A stretch of 64,000 nt of DNA, taken from contig CP099514.1 of NCBI GenBank assembly GCA_025809375.1, forward strand, positions 2,903,528 through 2,967,527, read 5' to 3'. Below are positions 8,364-17,581 of the stretch, one piece after another. The DNA comes from Bacillus zhangzhouensis (GTDB taxonomy: Bacteria; Bacillota; Bacilli; Bacillales; Bacillaceae). The stretch's first letter is position 1. The number at the start of each line of letters is the position of its first letter. The position numbers and the translations under genes are program-made. The notes under the pieces were generated by a model. The model was not told the origin of the DNA. It saw only the letters and a program-made list of their open reading frames with translations, and made no database searches.

Positions 8364-9342
8364 CCCCTTTCATGTCATCCCGCCTTTGATATCGCTTGGC
8401 TTCTTTCATAAAAGCCTGAAGTTCCTCCCGGGTAGGCAGTCCATCCTTATCGCCAGGAGACATCACTGCAAGTGCCCCGACTGCATTGCCTCTTGTCACA
8501 GATTTTTCATCTGATAAGCCGTCAAGTAAGCCGCTGATGACACCCACTGCAAATCCATCACCAGCTCCAACTGTATCTACGACATCCTGCACATAAAATC
8601 CATTCACAATTCCTTGACCGGCTGCACTTTTATAAAAGGCACCTTCTGCCCCTAGCTTAATGACCACTAGTTTGACACCTTTTTGTAAATAAACATCTGC
8701 AATCTCTTCTGGCTCACGACAACCCGTTAGCCTTTGCCCTTCTGCAAGCCCTGGAAAAAACCAATCCACTTGCGAGGCGATTTGATTCACCGTATGAATC
8801 ATATCTCCCTCCTCTTTCCATAGCTGAAGCCGAAGGTTTGGATCAAATGAGATGGTTTTGCCCGCTTCTTTCATATCTTGAAGCGCACGATAAGAAAACG
8901 CTCTTATTTCACTGGATAGTGCAGGCGGAATACCAGTCATATGAAGGTGGCCTGCCTGTTTGAAATAAAAGGCGGGAAAGTCGCTTGGACTCATTGTGCT
9001 CGCAGCAGAGCCTTTCCGATAATACGTGACGTCAGGATCTCCATCCATCACTTTTGATTTAAGTAAGATCCCCGTTTGAGACCCATCATTTGAACGGAGC
9101 ACTGCACTTGTATCGACCCCTTCTTTTTGAAGTTCTTCTAAAATAAATGTGCCAAGTGAATCTGCTCCGACTTTGCTCATCCAGCCCACATGAAAGCCCA
9201 GCCGCGCCAAACCGACAGCCACGTTACTCTCTGCGCCAGCAAGCGCCTTTTGGAATGTATGCACTTGATGAAGCTCCCCAGCTTCCTTTGCATAAAACAT
9301 CGCCATTGATTCCCCAAATGTGACTGCATCCAATGCTTTCAC
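8326..9342 (-). CDS. kdgK: 2-keto-3-deoxygluconate kinase
   Basis: 338 residues, PfkB/ribokinase family. It opens with DAVTFGESMAMFY and carries GAESNVAVGLARLG near residue 36 and the C-terminal PfkB signature DTVGAGDGFAVGVISGLL (about 255-272) with the catalytic Asp of GAGD. It phosphorylates KDG to KDPG with ATP. It is the first gene of kdgK-kdgA and lies behind a KdgR-like operator. The extended C-terminus overlaps kdgA, which suggests translational coupling. Confidence 0.93.
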   Translation of the reverse strand: MKALDAVTFGESMAMFYAKEAGELHQVHTFQKALAGAESNVAVGLARLGFHVGWMSKVGADSLGTFILEELQKEGVDTSAVLRSNDGSQTGILLKSKVMDGDPDVTYYRKGSAASTMSPSDFPAFYFKQAGHLHMTGIPPALSSEIRAFSYRALQDMKEAGKTISFDPNLRLQLWKEEGDMIHTVNQIASQVDWFFPGLAEGQRLTGCREPEEIADVYLQKGVKLVVIKLGAEGAFYKSAAGQGIVNGFYVQDVVDTVGAGDGFAVGVISGLLDGLSDEKSVTRGNAVGALAVMSPGDKDGLPTREELQAFMKEAKRYQRRDDMKGDERFGKISRFER

Positions 9343-9359
9343 TCATTTCTCCCCTTTCT

Positions 9360-9373
9360 TGGTACCGGTTTCA
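9360..9373. promoter_or_regulatory. KdgR-like operator upstream of kdgK
   Basis: TGGTACCGGTTTCA is a near-palindrome and the mirror of TGAAACCGATACCA before kduI. Its position about 20 bases before kdgK fits repression by the neighbouring LacI-type KdgR. Confidence 0.6.
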
Positions 9374-9427
9374 AATCAGTTGAAAAAGAGAGAGCATGCA
9401 CGTATTATACTCTTCTATGCCTATCAT

Positions 9428-10438
9428 TTATAAAGATTTCCTTACAATGATTTCTCCATCAAGCTGAATCGTTTGGGGCGCACTTTCATCCCCTTCAAGC
9501 CGTATCTTGATTTTTTGCATGGCTGCTTTTCCCATTTCATGAGATGGCTGGGCAACCGTTGTAATTCCAGGCCCAATCAGCTTATACCATTCTGTATCAT
9601 CAAACCCTGCGATGCCGATCTCATCAGGAATCTTCATCCCAAGCTCTACAAGTTCACTAATCAGCTTCAGCATGAGTAATCCATTGCCAGCTAAAATCGC
9701 TTTTTTCTGTTCATTTGATTGTAAAAAACGAACAATCTCTTCTCGCATTTGTTCCTTTTGCTTTAAATCAACTTCTGCAATGACCGGCTTCTTATGTTTA
9801 CTCAAAGCTGTCTGTTCATATGCTTCCTTTCGTTCTTCGCGAGGACTGATCCCATCGACAGGCTCAGTAAAGAATGCAATATGATCATAGCCTTTCTCAT
9901 ACATTTGTTGAAGCAGCCGGATTGTGATATCACGGTTGTTCGTGGTCACTGTATCGACTTTTAGTTCTGGCAGTTTCCGGTCCACAAGAACAATAGGCAC
10001 ACCATTTTTCTTAAAATCCTCCAGAATGTCATTGTTCTGTCCAGTCGTATTGATGATGAGCCCCTCAATATAATGCGCATTCAGCTTAAGGAGCATTTCC
10101 CGCTCTTTTTCTGGTCGATTATCTGTGTTGCAAACCATGATGCTGTATCCATATTCATCACAAATCTCTTCGACCCCGCGAAGTGTTGCCACAGAGAATG
10201 GATTCGTAATATCGGCTACAATAAACCCAATGACCTTGCTTTTTCTGACTTTCAGTCCTTGAGCGAGCTGACTCGGACGATAATGGAGTTTCTCAATGGC
10301 TTTCTTGATTTTTTTTACCTTTTCAGAAGAAATTTCATTTGTTCTGCCATTGATATATCTGGATACAGTTGATTTCGAGACCCCTGCATAAGCTGCTACT
10401 TCATGAATGGTGACTTTCGTTTGCTTTTTCTCTTTCAT
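9428..10438 (-). CDS. kdgR: LacI-family repressor of the KDG/pectin genes
   Basis: 336 residues from the ATG at 10438 (MKEKKQTKVTIHEVA), supported by GGGAG upstream; a reading from 10489 would place codons over an operator. The LacI helix-turn-helix is VTIHEVAAYAGVSKSTVSRY (about 8-27) with hinge LRKAIEKLHYRPSQLAQGL-like sequence. The sugar-binding domain runs from about 62 (KVIGFIVADITNPFSV). It sits between kdgK and divergent kduI. In B. subtilis KdgR represses the KDG genes; inducer and targets here are inferred from operators and position. Confidence 0.88.
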   Translation of the reverse strand: MKEKKQTKVTIHEVAAYAGVSKSTVSRYINGRTNEISSEKVKKIKKAIEKLHYRPSQLAQGLKVRKSKVIGFIVADITNPFSVATLRGVEEICDEYGYSIMVCNTDNRPEKEREMLLKLNAHYIEGLIINTTGQNNDILEDFKKNGVPIVLVDRKLPELKVDTVTTNNRDITIRLLQQMYEKGYDHIAFFTEPVDGISPREERKEAYEQTALSKHKKPVIAEVDLKQKEQMREEIVRFLQSNEQKKAILAGNGLLMLKLISELVELGMKIPDEIGIAGFDDTEWYKLIGPGITTVAQPSHEMGKAAMQKIKIRLEGDESAPQTIQLDGEIIVRKSL

Positions 10439-10474
10439 GCAAAAAACTCCCACAATTGATCTTCTCATTCGGAT

Positions 10475-10488
10475 CGAAACCGATTTCA
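10475..10488. promoter_or_regulatory. KdgR-like operator upstream of kdgR (possible autoregulation)
   Basis: CGAAACCGATTTCA lies about 37 bases upstream of the kdgR ATG. Its GAAACCGAT core is the same as in the kduI operator. Confidence 0.55.
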
Positions 10489-10577
10489 AATAAACTTAAA
10501 AAGATCATATCATAATTGAATACATTTCTGAAGTTTTTTTGCATGATGATGGCATAAATTTATCTAATCAGATGGGG

Positions 10578-10591
10578 AGAAAGCGATTTCA
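10578..10591. promoter_or_regulatory. cre-like or KdgR-like site upstream of kduI
   Basis: AGAAAGCGATTTCA matches the cre consensus at 13 of 14 positions and also shares CGATTTCA with the KdgR-like sites. It lies just upstream of the kduI -35, a place for CcpA repression or for a second KdgR contact. Confidence 0.4.
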
Positions 10592-10600
10592 AATTAACGG

Positions 10601-10649
10601 TTGACGCCACTCTCTTTTTCCTCTAAAATTTCCCTTGAAACCGATACCA
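10601..10649 (+). promoter_or_regulatory. kduI promoter with overlapping KdgR-like operator
   Basis: TTGACG (10601-10606), a 17-base spacer and TAAAAT (10624-10629) form a good sigma-A promoter. The operator TGAAACCGATACCA (10636-10649) covers the expected start of transcription, the classic place for repression. Confidence 0.7.
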
Positions 10650-10694
10650 AAATATATCAATATTTGTTTCAGATGGAAAGGGAGGCTTATCCAA

Positions 10695-11522
10695 ATGGAA
10701 AATCGTTATGCTGTACATCCTGAGCAGGTCAAACGTTTTACAACAGAGGAACTTCGTCGTCATTTTCATATTCCTACGCTATTTGTCAGTGGTGAATTAA
10801 AGCTCTATTACTCGCATGAAGACCGCGTGGTGATTGGCGGAGCCATGCCGGCAGCAGAGCCGATCACACTAGATGCTGGAGACTTTTTACGTACGGAGTA
10901 TTTTCTTGAAAGACGAGAAATCGGGATTGTGAATGTCGGCGGACAAGGAACGGTCACTGTTGATGGGGAAGCCTTTGTGCTGGAGCATAAAGATTTCTTA
11001 TATATTGGTCTTGGTCACGAAGATGTACAGTTTGCTAGTTCATCAGACGAGCAGGCCAAGTTCTATCTCGTATCAGCCACGGCTCATAGAGCGTACCCTA
11101 CACAAAAAGCAGCCATCGCTGAATTAACACCAAACCACTTAGGAGAAGCAGCCGCCTCCAACGTACGAAACCTGTATCAAGTCATCCATGCAGACGGCAT
11201 CCAAAGCTGCCAGCTCATGATGGGAATCACTCAGCTCGAAACCAATAACACGTGGAACACGATGCCCGCTCATATTCACGATCGCCGGATGGAAGTGTAC
11301 TTATATCTTGATCTCGAGGAAGATGCACGAGTCTTTCATTTTATGGGGGAGCCATCTGAAACAAGACATCTTGTTGTGGCAAATGAGGAAGCAGTCATTT
11401 CACCTGCCTGGTCCATTCATTCAGGCTCAGGTACAGCGAATTATTCATTTATTTGGGCAATGGCGGGCGAAAACTATACGTTCAAAGATATGGACTTTGT
11501 CCCAATGAATCAGCTGAGGTAA
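10695..11522 (+). CDS. kduI: 5-keto-4-deoxyuronate isomerase
   Basis: 275 residues from the ATG at 10695 (MENRYAVHPEQVKRF), chosen for the GGGAGG site 9 bases upstream. KduI-type cupin. The zinc-site region reads PAHIHDRRMEVYLYLDL, with His and Glu ligands, followed by IHSGSGTANYSFIWAMAGEN near the end. It isomerises 5-keto-4-deoxyuronate (from unsaturated galacturonate) to 2,5-diketo-3-deoxygluconate. First gene of kduI-kduD; its stop is 8 bases before the kduD start. Confidence 0.95.
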   Translation: MENRYAVHPEQVKRFTTEELRRHFHIPTLFVSGELKLYYSHEDRVVIGGAMPAAEPITLDAGDFLRTEYFLERREIGIVNVGGQGTVTVDGEAFVLEHKDFLYIGLGHEDVQFASSSDEQAKFYLVSATAHRAYPTQKAAIAELTPNHLGEAAASNVRNLYQVIHADGIQSCQLMMGITQLETNNTWNTMPAHIHDRRMEVYLYLDLEEDARVFHFMGEPSETRHLVVANEEAVISPAWSIHSGSGTANYSFIWAMAGENYTFKDMDFVPMNQLR

Positions 11523-11530
11523 CGAGGGTG

Positions 11531-12301
11531 ATGACAACATCATATGTAGCGTCCCTCTTTTCCCTTGAAGGAAAAACAGCTCTTGTGACAGGTCCTGGAA
11601 CCGGCATTGGGCAAGGCATTGCCGTGGCGCTTGCCAAATCAGGTGCAGATATCATCGGTACGTACCATCACACACCGCTTGAAGAAACAAAGGCACTTGT
11701 CGAACAGGCAGGCCGATCATTTCATGCGGTTCAGGTTGACTTTTCTAACACTCAGTCTGCAAAACAGGATGTCGACGCCATATTAAAGAAGCATACGATT
11801 GATATTTTAATCAATAATGCTGGAATCATTAAAAGAGAGCAGGCCGCTCACTATTCAGAGGAAGATTGGCATATGGTCATGGATGTGAATATCAACAGTC
11901 TTTTTTTCCTCACGCAAAAGGTTGGACGGCAGATGCTGAAAAACGGGCAAGGGAAAATCGTCAATATCGCTTCCCTTCTATCGTTTCAAGGCGGCATCTT
12001 TGTTCCCGCTTATACAGCTAGTAAGCATGCTGTCGCAGGCCTGACGAAAGCTTTTGCCAACGAATGGGCGAGCCGGCATATTCAAGTGAATGCGATAGCG
12101 CCTGGGTATATCGCAACCAATAACACACAAGCCATTCGTGACGATGAAAAACGAAATGAAGAAATTCTCAAACGAATCCCCGCCGGGCGCTGGGGAAAGC
12201 CTGAGGATCTAGCCGGTGCGGCTGTTTTCCTAAGCTCACCTGCTTCCAATTATATGAACGGCCACATTTTAGCTGTTGATGGCGGCTGGCTTGCAAGATA
12301 A
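11531..12301 (+). CDS. kduD: 2-deoxy-D-gluconate 3-dehydrogenase (KduD)
   Basis: 256 residues from ATG 11531, with GAGGGTG before it. A short-chain dehydrogenase: GPGTGIGQGIAVALAKSGAD (NAD(P) site, about 17-36), NNAGI, catalytic Ser of IASLLSF, and YTASKHAVAGLTKA with the Tyr and Lys. It reduces 2,5-diketo-3-deoxygluconate to KDG, which KdgK then phosphorylates. The final residues AVDGGWLAR are typical. A terminator follows. Confidence 0.93.
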   Translation: MTTSYVASLFSLEGKTALVTGPGTGIGQGIAVALAKSGADIIGTYHHTPLEETKALVEQAGRSFHAVQVDFSNTQSAKQDVDAILKKHTIDILINNAGIIKREQAAHYSEEDWHMVMDVNINSLFFLTQKVGRQMLKNGQGKIVNIASLLSFQGGIFVPAYTASKHAVAGLTKAFANEWASRHIQVNAIAPGYIATNNTQAIRDDEKRNEEILKRIPAGRWGKPEDLAGAAVFLSSPASNYMNGHILAVDGGWLAR

Positions 12302-12308
12302 ACAGACG

Positions 12309-12340
12309 TGAGAATTCCTATTCGGGGATTCTCTTTTTTC
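12309..12340 (+). terminator. Terminator after kduI-kduD
   Basis: An imperfect hairpin (GAGAATTCC pairing with GGGGATTCTC) is followed by TTTTTT, right after the kduD stop. Confidence 0.65.
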
Positions 12341-12344
12341 TATT

Positions 12345-12375
12345 GCATAATTCTCCACCTTCTGAGTCACTCTAT
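12345..12375 (+). promoter_or_regulatory. Candidate sigma-G promoter of the first ger operon
   Basis: TGCATA, an 18-base spacer and CACTCTA match the sigma-G consensus (TGAATA and CATACTA) at 5/6 and 5/7. GerA-type operons are expressed in the forespore under sigma-G, which supports the call. Confidence 0.5.
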
Positions 12376-12403
12376 AAAAAACTTGTGATGAGGGTGAGGT
12401 ATT

Positions 12404-13870
12404 ATGAAAAGTCGTATTGAACAAGATATAGAATCCGTCATTAAGCGTGTCAAAAGTTTTGCCGGAAGAAGTGATGATATCGTGTTCCACTCTTTTTCAT
12501 TTGGTCCTTCCACTATTTCTGCATGTCTCGTGTATGTTGAAGGACTCACAGAATTTGAGATGCTTTCAAAGCAAATCATTTCACCCATGCAAAAGGAACT
12601 GGACATCACCGAAGTTGATTCTACTACACTTTCCACCCTTTCAAAAACGTTCTTTGGCATTCAAAATGATGTGCTGTATGATATGAACCTTGCCATCGAG
12701 CAGTTATATAGCGGCAAGGCTATTTTATTTGTAGATGGAGCAGCTCAAGCGCTTGCCCTTCAAACGAACCTTTTTCAATTTAGGGAAGTAGAAGAGCCGC
12801 AATCTGAAGTTCTTGTAAGAGGACCGCGGATCGGATTTATTGAGAATCTTGAAAAAAACACGGCTTTACTCCGTGAACGGGCAAACGACCCTCATCTTGT
12901 GATTCAAAAGGTGAGTATAGGTACTCGCAATAAAAAATCCGCTGCTCTTGTGTATGTTCGTGATATTGCTGACCCTAAACTAGTAGAAGATGTGCTATTA
13001 CGCATGACGGAAATCAAAATGGATGACATCCCTGAATCCGGCTATATTGAACAGTTGATTGAGGACAGTCACCTCTCCATTTTTCCACAGATTCAAAACA
13101 CAGAACGTCCTGACCGGGTGATTGCATCTGTGCTTGAAGGAAAAGTCTCGATTTTACTCAATGGGACTCCTTTTGCCCTCATTTTGCCTATGACACTGAC
13201 AGCTTTGATGCAATCTCCGGAAGATTATTATCAGAGGTGGACAAGCGCGACTCTTTTGCGTTTACTTCGTTATATTGCCGTGCTGCTCACAATTTTTTTA
13301 CCTGGGCTTTACATTGCACTTGTCTCTTATCATCCCGGTTTATTACCGACAAGAATGGCACTCACCATCGCAGGCAGCCGTCAGAACGTTCCCTTCCCTC
13401 CTGTTGTCGAAGCCATTCTCATGTCTGTTACGATAGAGCTGCTGCGGGAAGCTGGACTACGGCTTCCAAGAGCCATCGGACAAACAATTGGGCTCATTGG
13501 CGGCGTTATTATTGGTCAGGCAGCTGTCCAAGCCAATATCGTCAGTGCCTTAATGGTGATTATTGTGTCGCTGACCGCACTGGCTGACTTCACGGCACCG
13601 TCATATGATTTTAGTTTCCCACTGCGTATTTTGCGTTTTATGGCGATTTTTAGTTCAGCACTGTTTGGATTATACGGTTTAATCATGTGTTATTTATTTG
13701 TGCTTTGCCACTTGATGCAGTTAAAGACCTTTGGTTTTGACTATTTCACACCAGTGTTGTCTTCGCCGTTTTCAGATTTAAAGGATACGTACGTCCGTTT
13801 ACCAATCGGGCTATTTAAATCCAGACCGAAAACAGCAAAAATAAAAAATCTCAAAAGACAAGGAGATTAA
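12404..13870 (+). CDS. Spore germination receptor subunit A (GerAA family), operon 1
   Basis: 488 residues. A soluble N-terminal region of about 260 residues includes EVLVRGPRIGFIENLEKNTALLR, the GerAA signature near residue 145. Several membrane segments follow from about residue 285 (LRYIAVLLTIFLPGLYIALV) to about 450. The C-terminal tail is short and basic. Such proteins sit in the inner spore membrane with B and C subunits and respond to germinants. Neighbours to the right are the matching B and C genes. Position near tagT recalls B. subtilis gerBA, but I cannot assign orthology or the germinant. Confidence 0.93.
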   Translation: MKSRIEQDIESVIKRVKSFAGRSDDIVFHSFSFGPSTISACLVYVEGLTEFEMLSKQIISPMQKELDITEVDSTTLSTLSKTFFGIQNDVLYDMNLAIEQLYSGKAILFVDGAAQALALQTNLFQFREVEEPQSEVLVRGPRIGFIENLEKNTALLRERANDPHLVIQKVSIGTRNKKSAALVYVRDIADPKLVEDVLLRMTEIKMDDIPESGYIEQLIEDSHLSIFPQIQNTERPDRVIASVLEGKVSILLNGTPFALILPMTLTALMQSPEDYYQRWTSATLLRLLRYIAVLLTIFLPGLYIALVSYHPGLLPTRMALTIAGSRQNVPFPPVVEAILMSVTIELLREAGLRLPRAIGQTIGLIGGVIIGQAAVQANIVSALMVIIVSLTALADFTAPSYDFSFPLRILRFMAIFSSALFGLYGLIMCYLFVLCHLMQLKTFGFDYFTPVLSSPFSDLKDTYVRLPIGLFKSRPKTAKIKNLKRQGD

Positions 13871-13873
13871 ACG

Positions 13874-14974
13874 ATGTACAGACCTGAAAAGCTATCATTG
13901 TTACAAGTCACCATTCTGTGCAGCTCTACAATGATAGGCGCTGGAATTTTAACCATTCCACGCAGTTCTGCCCATTCAGGCTCCCCTGATGGCTGGATCA
14001 TTGTATTAATACAGGGAGTCATCTTTGCTTTCGTTGCTTTTTTGTTGGGCTGGATTGCCGAAAAGAATGCACCAGACACCATTTTTGAATCAAATACAAA
14101 AGGAGCAGGTGCATTCTTTGGCACGATCTTTAATTTAATGCTGATCGCCTATTTACTAGGCATTGTCGGCTTTGAGGCACGTGTCCTTGGGGAAGTGGTT
14201 CAGTTTTTCCTTCTGCAATCGACTCCCATGGCAGTGATTGTGATGATTTTTCTACTTGTGGCGATCTATCATTTGAAAAGTGGTATCTTTCCAGTCGTCA
14301 AAATGGTGACCTATATTTATCCGATCACTATGGTCATTTACATAGCCCTCATGCTGTTTTGTTTAAAAATATTTGATTTTGATTATTTGCGTCCTGTGAT
14401 GGCGCATGGTTTTAAAGATTTTAGTAAGCTGTTCTCTCAAACCTTTATTCAATTTACAGGTTTTGAAGTGATTTTGTTTATTGTACCGCTCATCTATAAA
14501 GATAGATGGTCGAAAGCAAAATGGGCCGCTGCCATTGGAGTTGGAATTACAACCCTCGTTTACTCACTCACACTTTTTATTGTGATTGGCTCCATGACCG
14601 TAGGAGAAACGAAATCTCTCACTTGGCCGACGGTTTCCCTCATTCAAGCGCTTGAAATTGAAGGGGTGTTTATCGAGCGATTTGATATTTTCTTACTGAC
14701 GATCTGGACGTGCCAGCAGTTCATTTGTATGCTGGGCTTTTTCCAGTTTGCCATTAAAGGCTGCTTCACCGTTTTTAAAACAACCAATTTAACGAGACTG
14801 CTATGGCTGCTATTTTTGATTACATCAGCACTCTCACTTTTCCCTAAAAATATTAATGAAGTCTTTTACTACTCTACTTTACTCGGCTACTCATTGTTCG
14901 CAGTTCTAGCCATTCCTTTTATTACAGCTATCCTGCTGATGATACGCAAAAAATGGGGAGGTCATTCTGCATGA
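13874..14974 (+). CDS. Spore germination receptor subunit B (GerAB family), operon 1
   Basis: 366 residues with about ten membrane helices, of the GerAB/amino acid permease (APC) superfamily. The first helix reads LLQVTILCSSTMIGAGILTIPR, the unwound substrate-site helix of this fold. The start is three bases after the A-subunit stop. The B subunit is the probable germinant-binding component, although true transport is not established. The stop overlaps the C-subunit start (ATGA). Confidence 0.93.
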   Translation: MYRPEKLSLLQVTILCSSTMIGAGILTIPRSSAHSGSPDGWIIVLIQGVIFAFVAFLLGWIAEKNAPDTIFESNTKGAGAFFGTIFNLMLIAYLLGIVGFEARVLGEVVQFFLLQSTPMAVIVMIFLLVAIYHLKSGIFPVVKMVTYIYPITMVIYIALMLFCLKIFDFDYLRPVMAHGFKDFSKLFSQTFIQFTGFEVILFIVPLIYKDRWSKAKWAAAIGVGITTLVYSLTLFIVIGSMTVGETKSLTWPTVSLIQALEIEGVFIERFDIFLLTIWTCQQFICMLGFFQFAIKGCFTVFKTTNLTRLLWLLFLITSALSLFPKNINEVFYYSTLLGYSLFAVLAIPFITAILLMIRKKWGGHSA

Positions 14975-16116
14975 GAGGAAAGCGTATACTGTTATTCTTT
15001 TTTTCCTGCTGCCTTTTCCTTCTATCAGCAGGCTGCTGGGATTTAAAGGATATTGAAAAACTATCGTTTGTACGCGGTGTTGGTATTGATGAGGAAGATG
15101 AGAACGGAGTTAAACTGACCTACCAAAACCTTGTACCGAAAGCAGGCGGAACACAAGAAGTCGATTCTCCCGGCTATGTGAATGTTGTCTCGAAGGGAAG
15201 AAATGTGCTGGAGGCTGTCAGTAATGTCGCCTTGAAGGAGCCGCCGATCTATAGTGATCACCTGAAAATCTTCTTGTTTGGCAGACATCAAGCGGAGCAT
15301 CACGATATTCAAGGAATAATTAATCATTTTATTCGAGATGATGAGGTTCGGCGCAGCAGCTATCTCCTCGTGTCACGAGGAGATGCGTCAAAAGTGATCA
15401 ACCAAAAATTGAAATCACAGCAAAAGATCCCGGTTGAACATATCTTCGAAACATCCAAAAATCGAAGCTTTAACGGAAAGATTGCTCTGCCATCACGTAT
15501 TGGCCGGGTGTCTGATTATTTTCAGATGAGTGTTAGTTTCCTTGTGCAAAGTGTAGATGCGGTAGACGGTGAACTTATTTATGATGGGGCAGGTATCATT
15601 CACGGAAAAACAAGAAAGCTGATCGGTTTCATCTCTGCGAAGGATGTACAATATTTAAACTTGGTGATGGATCGGGTCTCAGGCGGTAATGTACCCGCCA
15701 CCTACAAAGGCTTTTCAATTACGTATGAAATTAAGAAAGCCAAAACCAAGATTGAACCCTACCTGAAAGACGGAAAGGTTTCCTTTAACGTTAGTGTACA
15801 AACAAATGGAAAATTGTCAGAGGATCAATATCCCCATGAAAACTCATACAATGAACAGTACATTAAACGATTTGAGAAAATTTTTTCTCGTAAAATTAAA
15901 GAGCGCATACAAAAAGCGGTCAGTCATATGCAACATGAAGTAGGTGTTGATCCTATTTTTTTAAGCCAGCATTTTCGTATTAAGTATCCTGAATATTGGA
16001 AGAAGCATCGAGATGAATGGGACAAACTATTTCAAGAAGCAGATATAACGTATGATATAAAAGTGAGCATCTTGAACTTTGGTGCAGAAGGCGCCACAAA
16101 AAGCTTCAAATGGTAA
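14971..16116 (+). CDS. Spore germination receptor subunit C (GerAC lipoprotein), operon 1
   Basis: 381 residues from ATG 14971, chosen for GGGGAGG upstream and the ATGA overlap with the B gene. The lipobox (LLSAGCWDLKDIEKL, Cys about 22) carries the CWD motif characteristic of GerAC proteins. The rest is the three-domain Ger_x_C ectodomain ending in TYDIKVSILNFG. It is a membrane-anchored lipoprotein of the germinosome. Confidence 0.92.
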   Translation: MRGKRILLFFFSCCLFLLSAGCWDLKDIEKLSFVRGVGIDEEDENGVKLTYQNLVPKAGGTQEVDSPGYVNVVSKGRNVLEAVSNVALKEPPIYSDHLKIFLFGRHQAEHHDIQGIINHFIRDDEVRRSSYLLVSRGDASKVINQKLKSQQKIPVEHIFETSKNRSFNGKIALPSRIGRVSDYFQMSVSFLVQSVDAVDGELIYDGAGIIHGKTRKLIGFISAKDVQYLNLVMDRVSGGNVPATYKGFSITYEIKKAKTKIEPYLKDGKVSFNVSVQTNGKLSEDQYPHENSYNEQYIKRFEKIFSRKIKERIQKAVSHMQHEVGVDPIFLSQHFRIKYPEYWKKHRDEWDKLFQEADITYDIKVSILNFGAEGATKSFKW

Positions 16117-16119
16117 TGC

Positions 16120-16158
16120 CAAAAGGCGGGTTATCCCGATGGGAAGCCGCCTTTTTTA
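16120..16158. terminator. Bidirectional terminator between gerAC (operon 1) and the glycosyltransferase gene
   Basis: AAAAGGCGG (16121-16129) pairs with CCGCCTTTTT, with T runs on both strands. The convergent glycosyltransferase gene ends inside the loop and right arm. Confidence 0.7.
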
Positions 16159-17528
16159 CGTACAACAATGAGAAGCTGATACAAAGTCACTTGGTCAGAC
16201 AACGCGTTTGTTTGAAATCCAAGTGACGCCCCTATTCTTGCTACTTCGTCAAAAAACAATTGGACGTTTTGATCAATCTGAACATTGATCCTCTGCTCGA
16301 TCACGCGTTCAAACAATTGGTCTGGGAAAAGCGCACGCATAGTGTTTGGTGTGAAGAACCGTATATGGGTTCGGTCTAAAATTCCTACATCTTGATACGT
16401 AAAATCCCCTGTCATCAAAGGAAGAAGCACCTCTGCATGCATCATGTTAGGCAAACAGCAAATGATGACACCTCCTGGCTTTAAAGATGCGTGCGCTTGC
16501 TTAATGATATGCCAAGGATCTGACACATGCTCTAAAACATCTGAAAAAATGACCGCATCAAAAAAGGCCTCTTTCTCTGACCATGGGTATTCATCCGCCT
16601 TTGCCTCAATGACTTCTTCATAATATGCCTTTGCGACCGCTGCTTTTAATGTATCCGCCTCTACCCCGTACATGTCAACAGACTGACGATTTATTAGTTC
16701 AAGCCCGGTAGCCCCTGCGCCGCACCCAACATCCAGCACGTGTGCAGCGTCCTCAGGAAGCAATTCCGCAAAATAAGGATGGGGGGTGATCAAATTTAGA
16801 TCTATGCCCCACTTATCTAAAAACCGAAGTCGGTTCTCAGTAAACAGTGTAGAGATATTCGTTTCTTGATTGGCATTGAAAGTAGCATGACCATGATGAT
16901 GCACAAATGAATCATGCACAATTTGCAGCTGATACCCTTTCAGTAATGAACGTAAGCAAAGATCGTCATCCTCAAATGATCCATATACGAACCGCTCATC
17001 AAATAACCCCACATCCTCGATCAGCTTTCTTTTCACGAGCAAGCAAAATCCCACAAGCCGGTGCACATAAGTTCTCTGACCTTTTCTCTTAAACGTATAC
17101 TCCTTAGCAAAGGCTGGGAGCTCCTTCACATCTGTATACGACGGCTGGACCATCTGAGGGCCGCTCACATAATTAGAGACTGGCCCCACCATCCCAATCC
17201 GTTCAGAAGCAAATAACGCCTCTTTTAAAGGAGAAAGCCAGTTTTCCGTCACAATCGTATCATTATTTAAAAAGAGAAGGCTATCTCCTGAAGCTTTTTT
17301 TGCCCCTTGATTACATCCCTTTGCAAAACCTTTATTCTCTTCATTATCAATGAAAATCACATCATCCAGCTTTCTTACATATTCCTTCGTGCCGTCAGTT
17401 GACGCATTATCGACGATGATGAGTTCATATTGGTCGCTGCTCGTATGCTGTTTAATGCTATCGATACATTTTTTCGTTAAATGCAGTTCGTTGTATGTCA
17501 GCATGACAATGCTTGTTTTCCCTTTCAT
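16131..17528 (-). CDS. Fusion of family-2 glycosyltransferase and SAM-dependent methyltransferase
   Basis: 465 residues. The N-terminal part (about 1-230) is a GT-A glycosyltransferase: SIVMLTYNELHLTKKCIDSI, LIIVDNASTDGT, GFAKGCNQGA and the metal-site equivalent LFLNNDT. The C-terminal part (about 255-420) is a class I methyltransferase with the SAM motif HVLDVGCGAGATGLEL and DVLEHVSDPW. Both domains look complete. The substrates are unknown; a surface polysaccharide or glycoprotein is plausible near tagT and pgs. It is convergent with the first ger operon and on its own. Confidence 0.85.
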   Translation of the reverse strand: MKGKTSIVMLTYNELHLTKKCIDSIKQHTSSDQYELIIVDNASTDGTKEYVRKLDDVIFIDNEENKGFAKGCNQGAKKASGDSLLFLNNDTIVTENWLSPLKEALFASERIGMVGPVSNYVSGPQMVQPSYTDVKELPAFAKEYTFKRKGQRTYVHRLVGFCLLVKRKLIEDVGLFDERFVYGSFEDDDLCLRSLLKGYQLQIVHDSFVHHHGHATFNANQETNISTLFTENRLRFLDKWGIDLNLITPHPYFAELLPEDAAHVLDVGCGAGATGLELINRQSVDMYGVEADTLKAAVAKAYYEEVIEAKADEYPWSEKEAFFDAVIFSDVLEHVSDPWHIIKQAHASLKPGGVIICCLPNMMHAEVLLPLMTGDFTYQDVGILDRTHIRFFTPNTMRALFPDQLFERVIEQRINVQIDQNVQLFFDEVARIGASLGFQTNALSDQVTLYQLLIVVRKKGGFPSG

Positions 17529-17581
17529 CTCATTTCCACCTTTCGCCCGCCTCTTCTATATGTATGTTATAGATAGCACGT

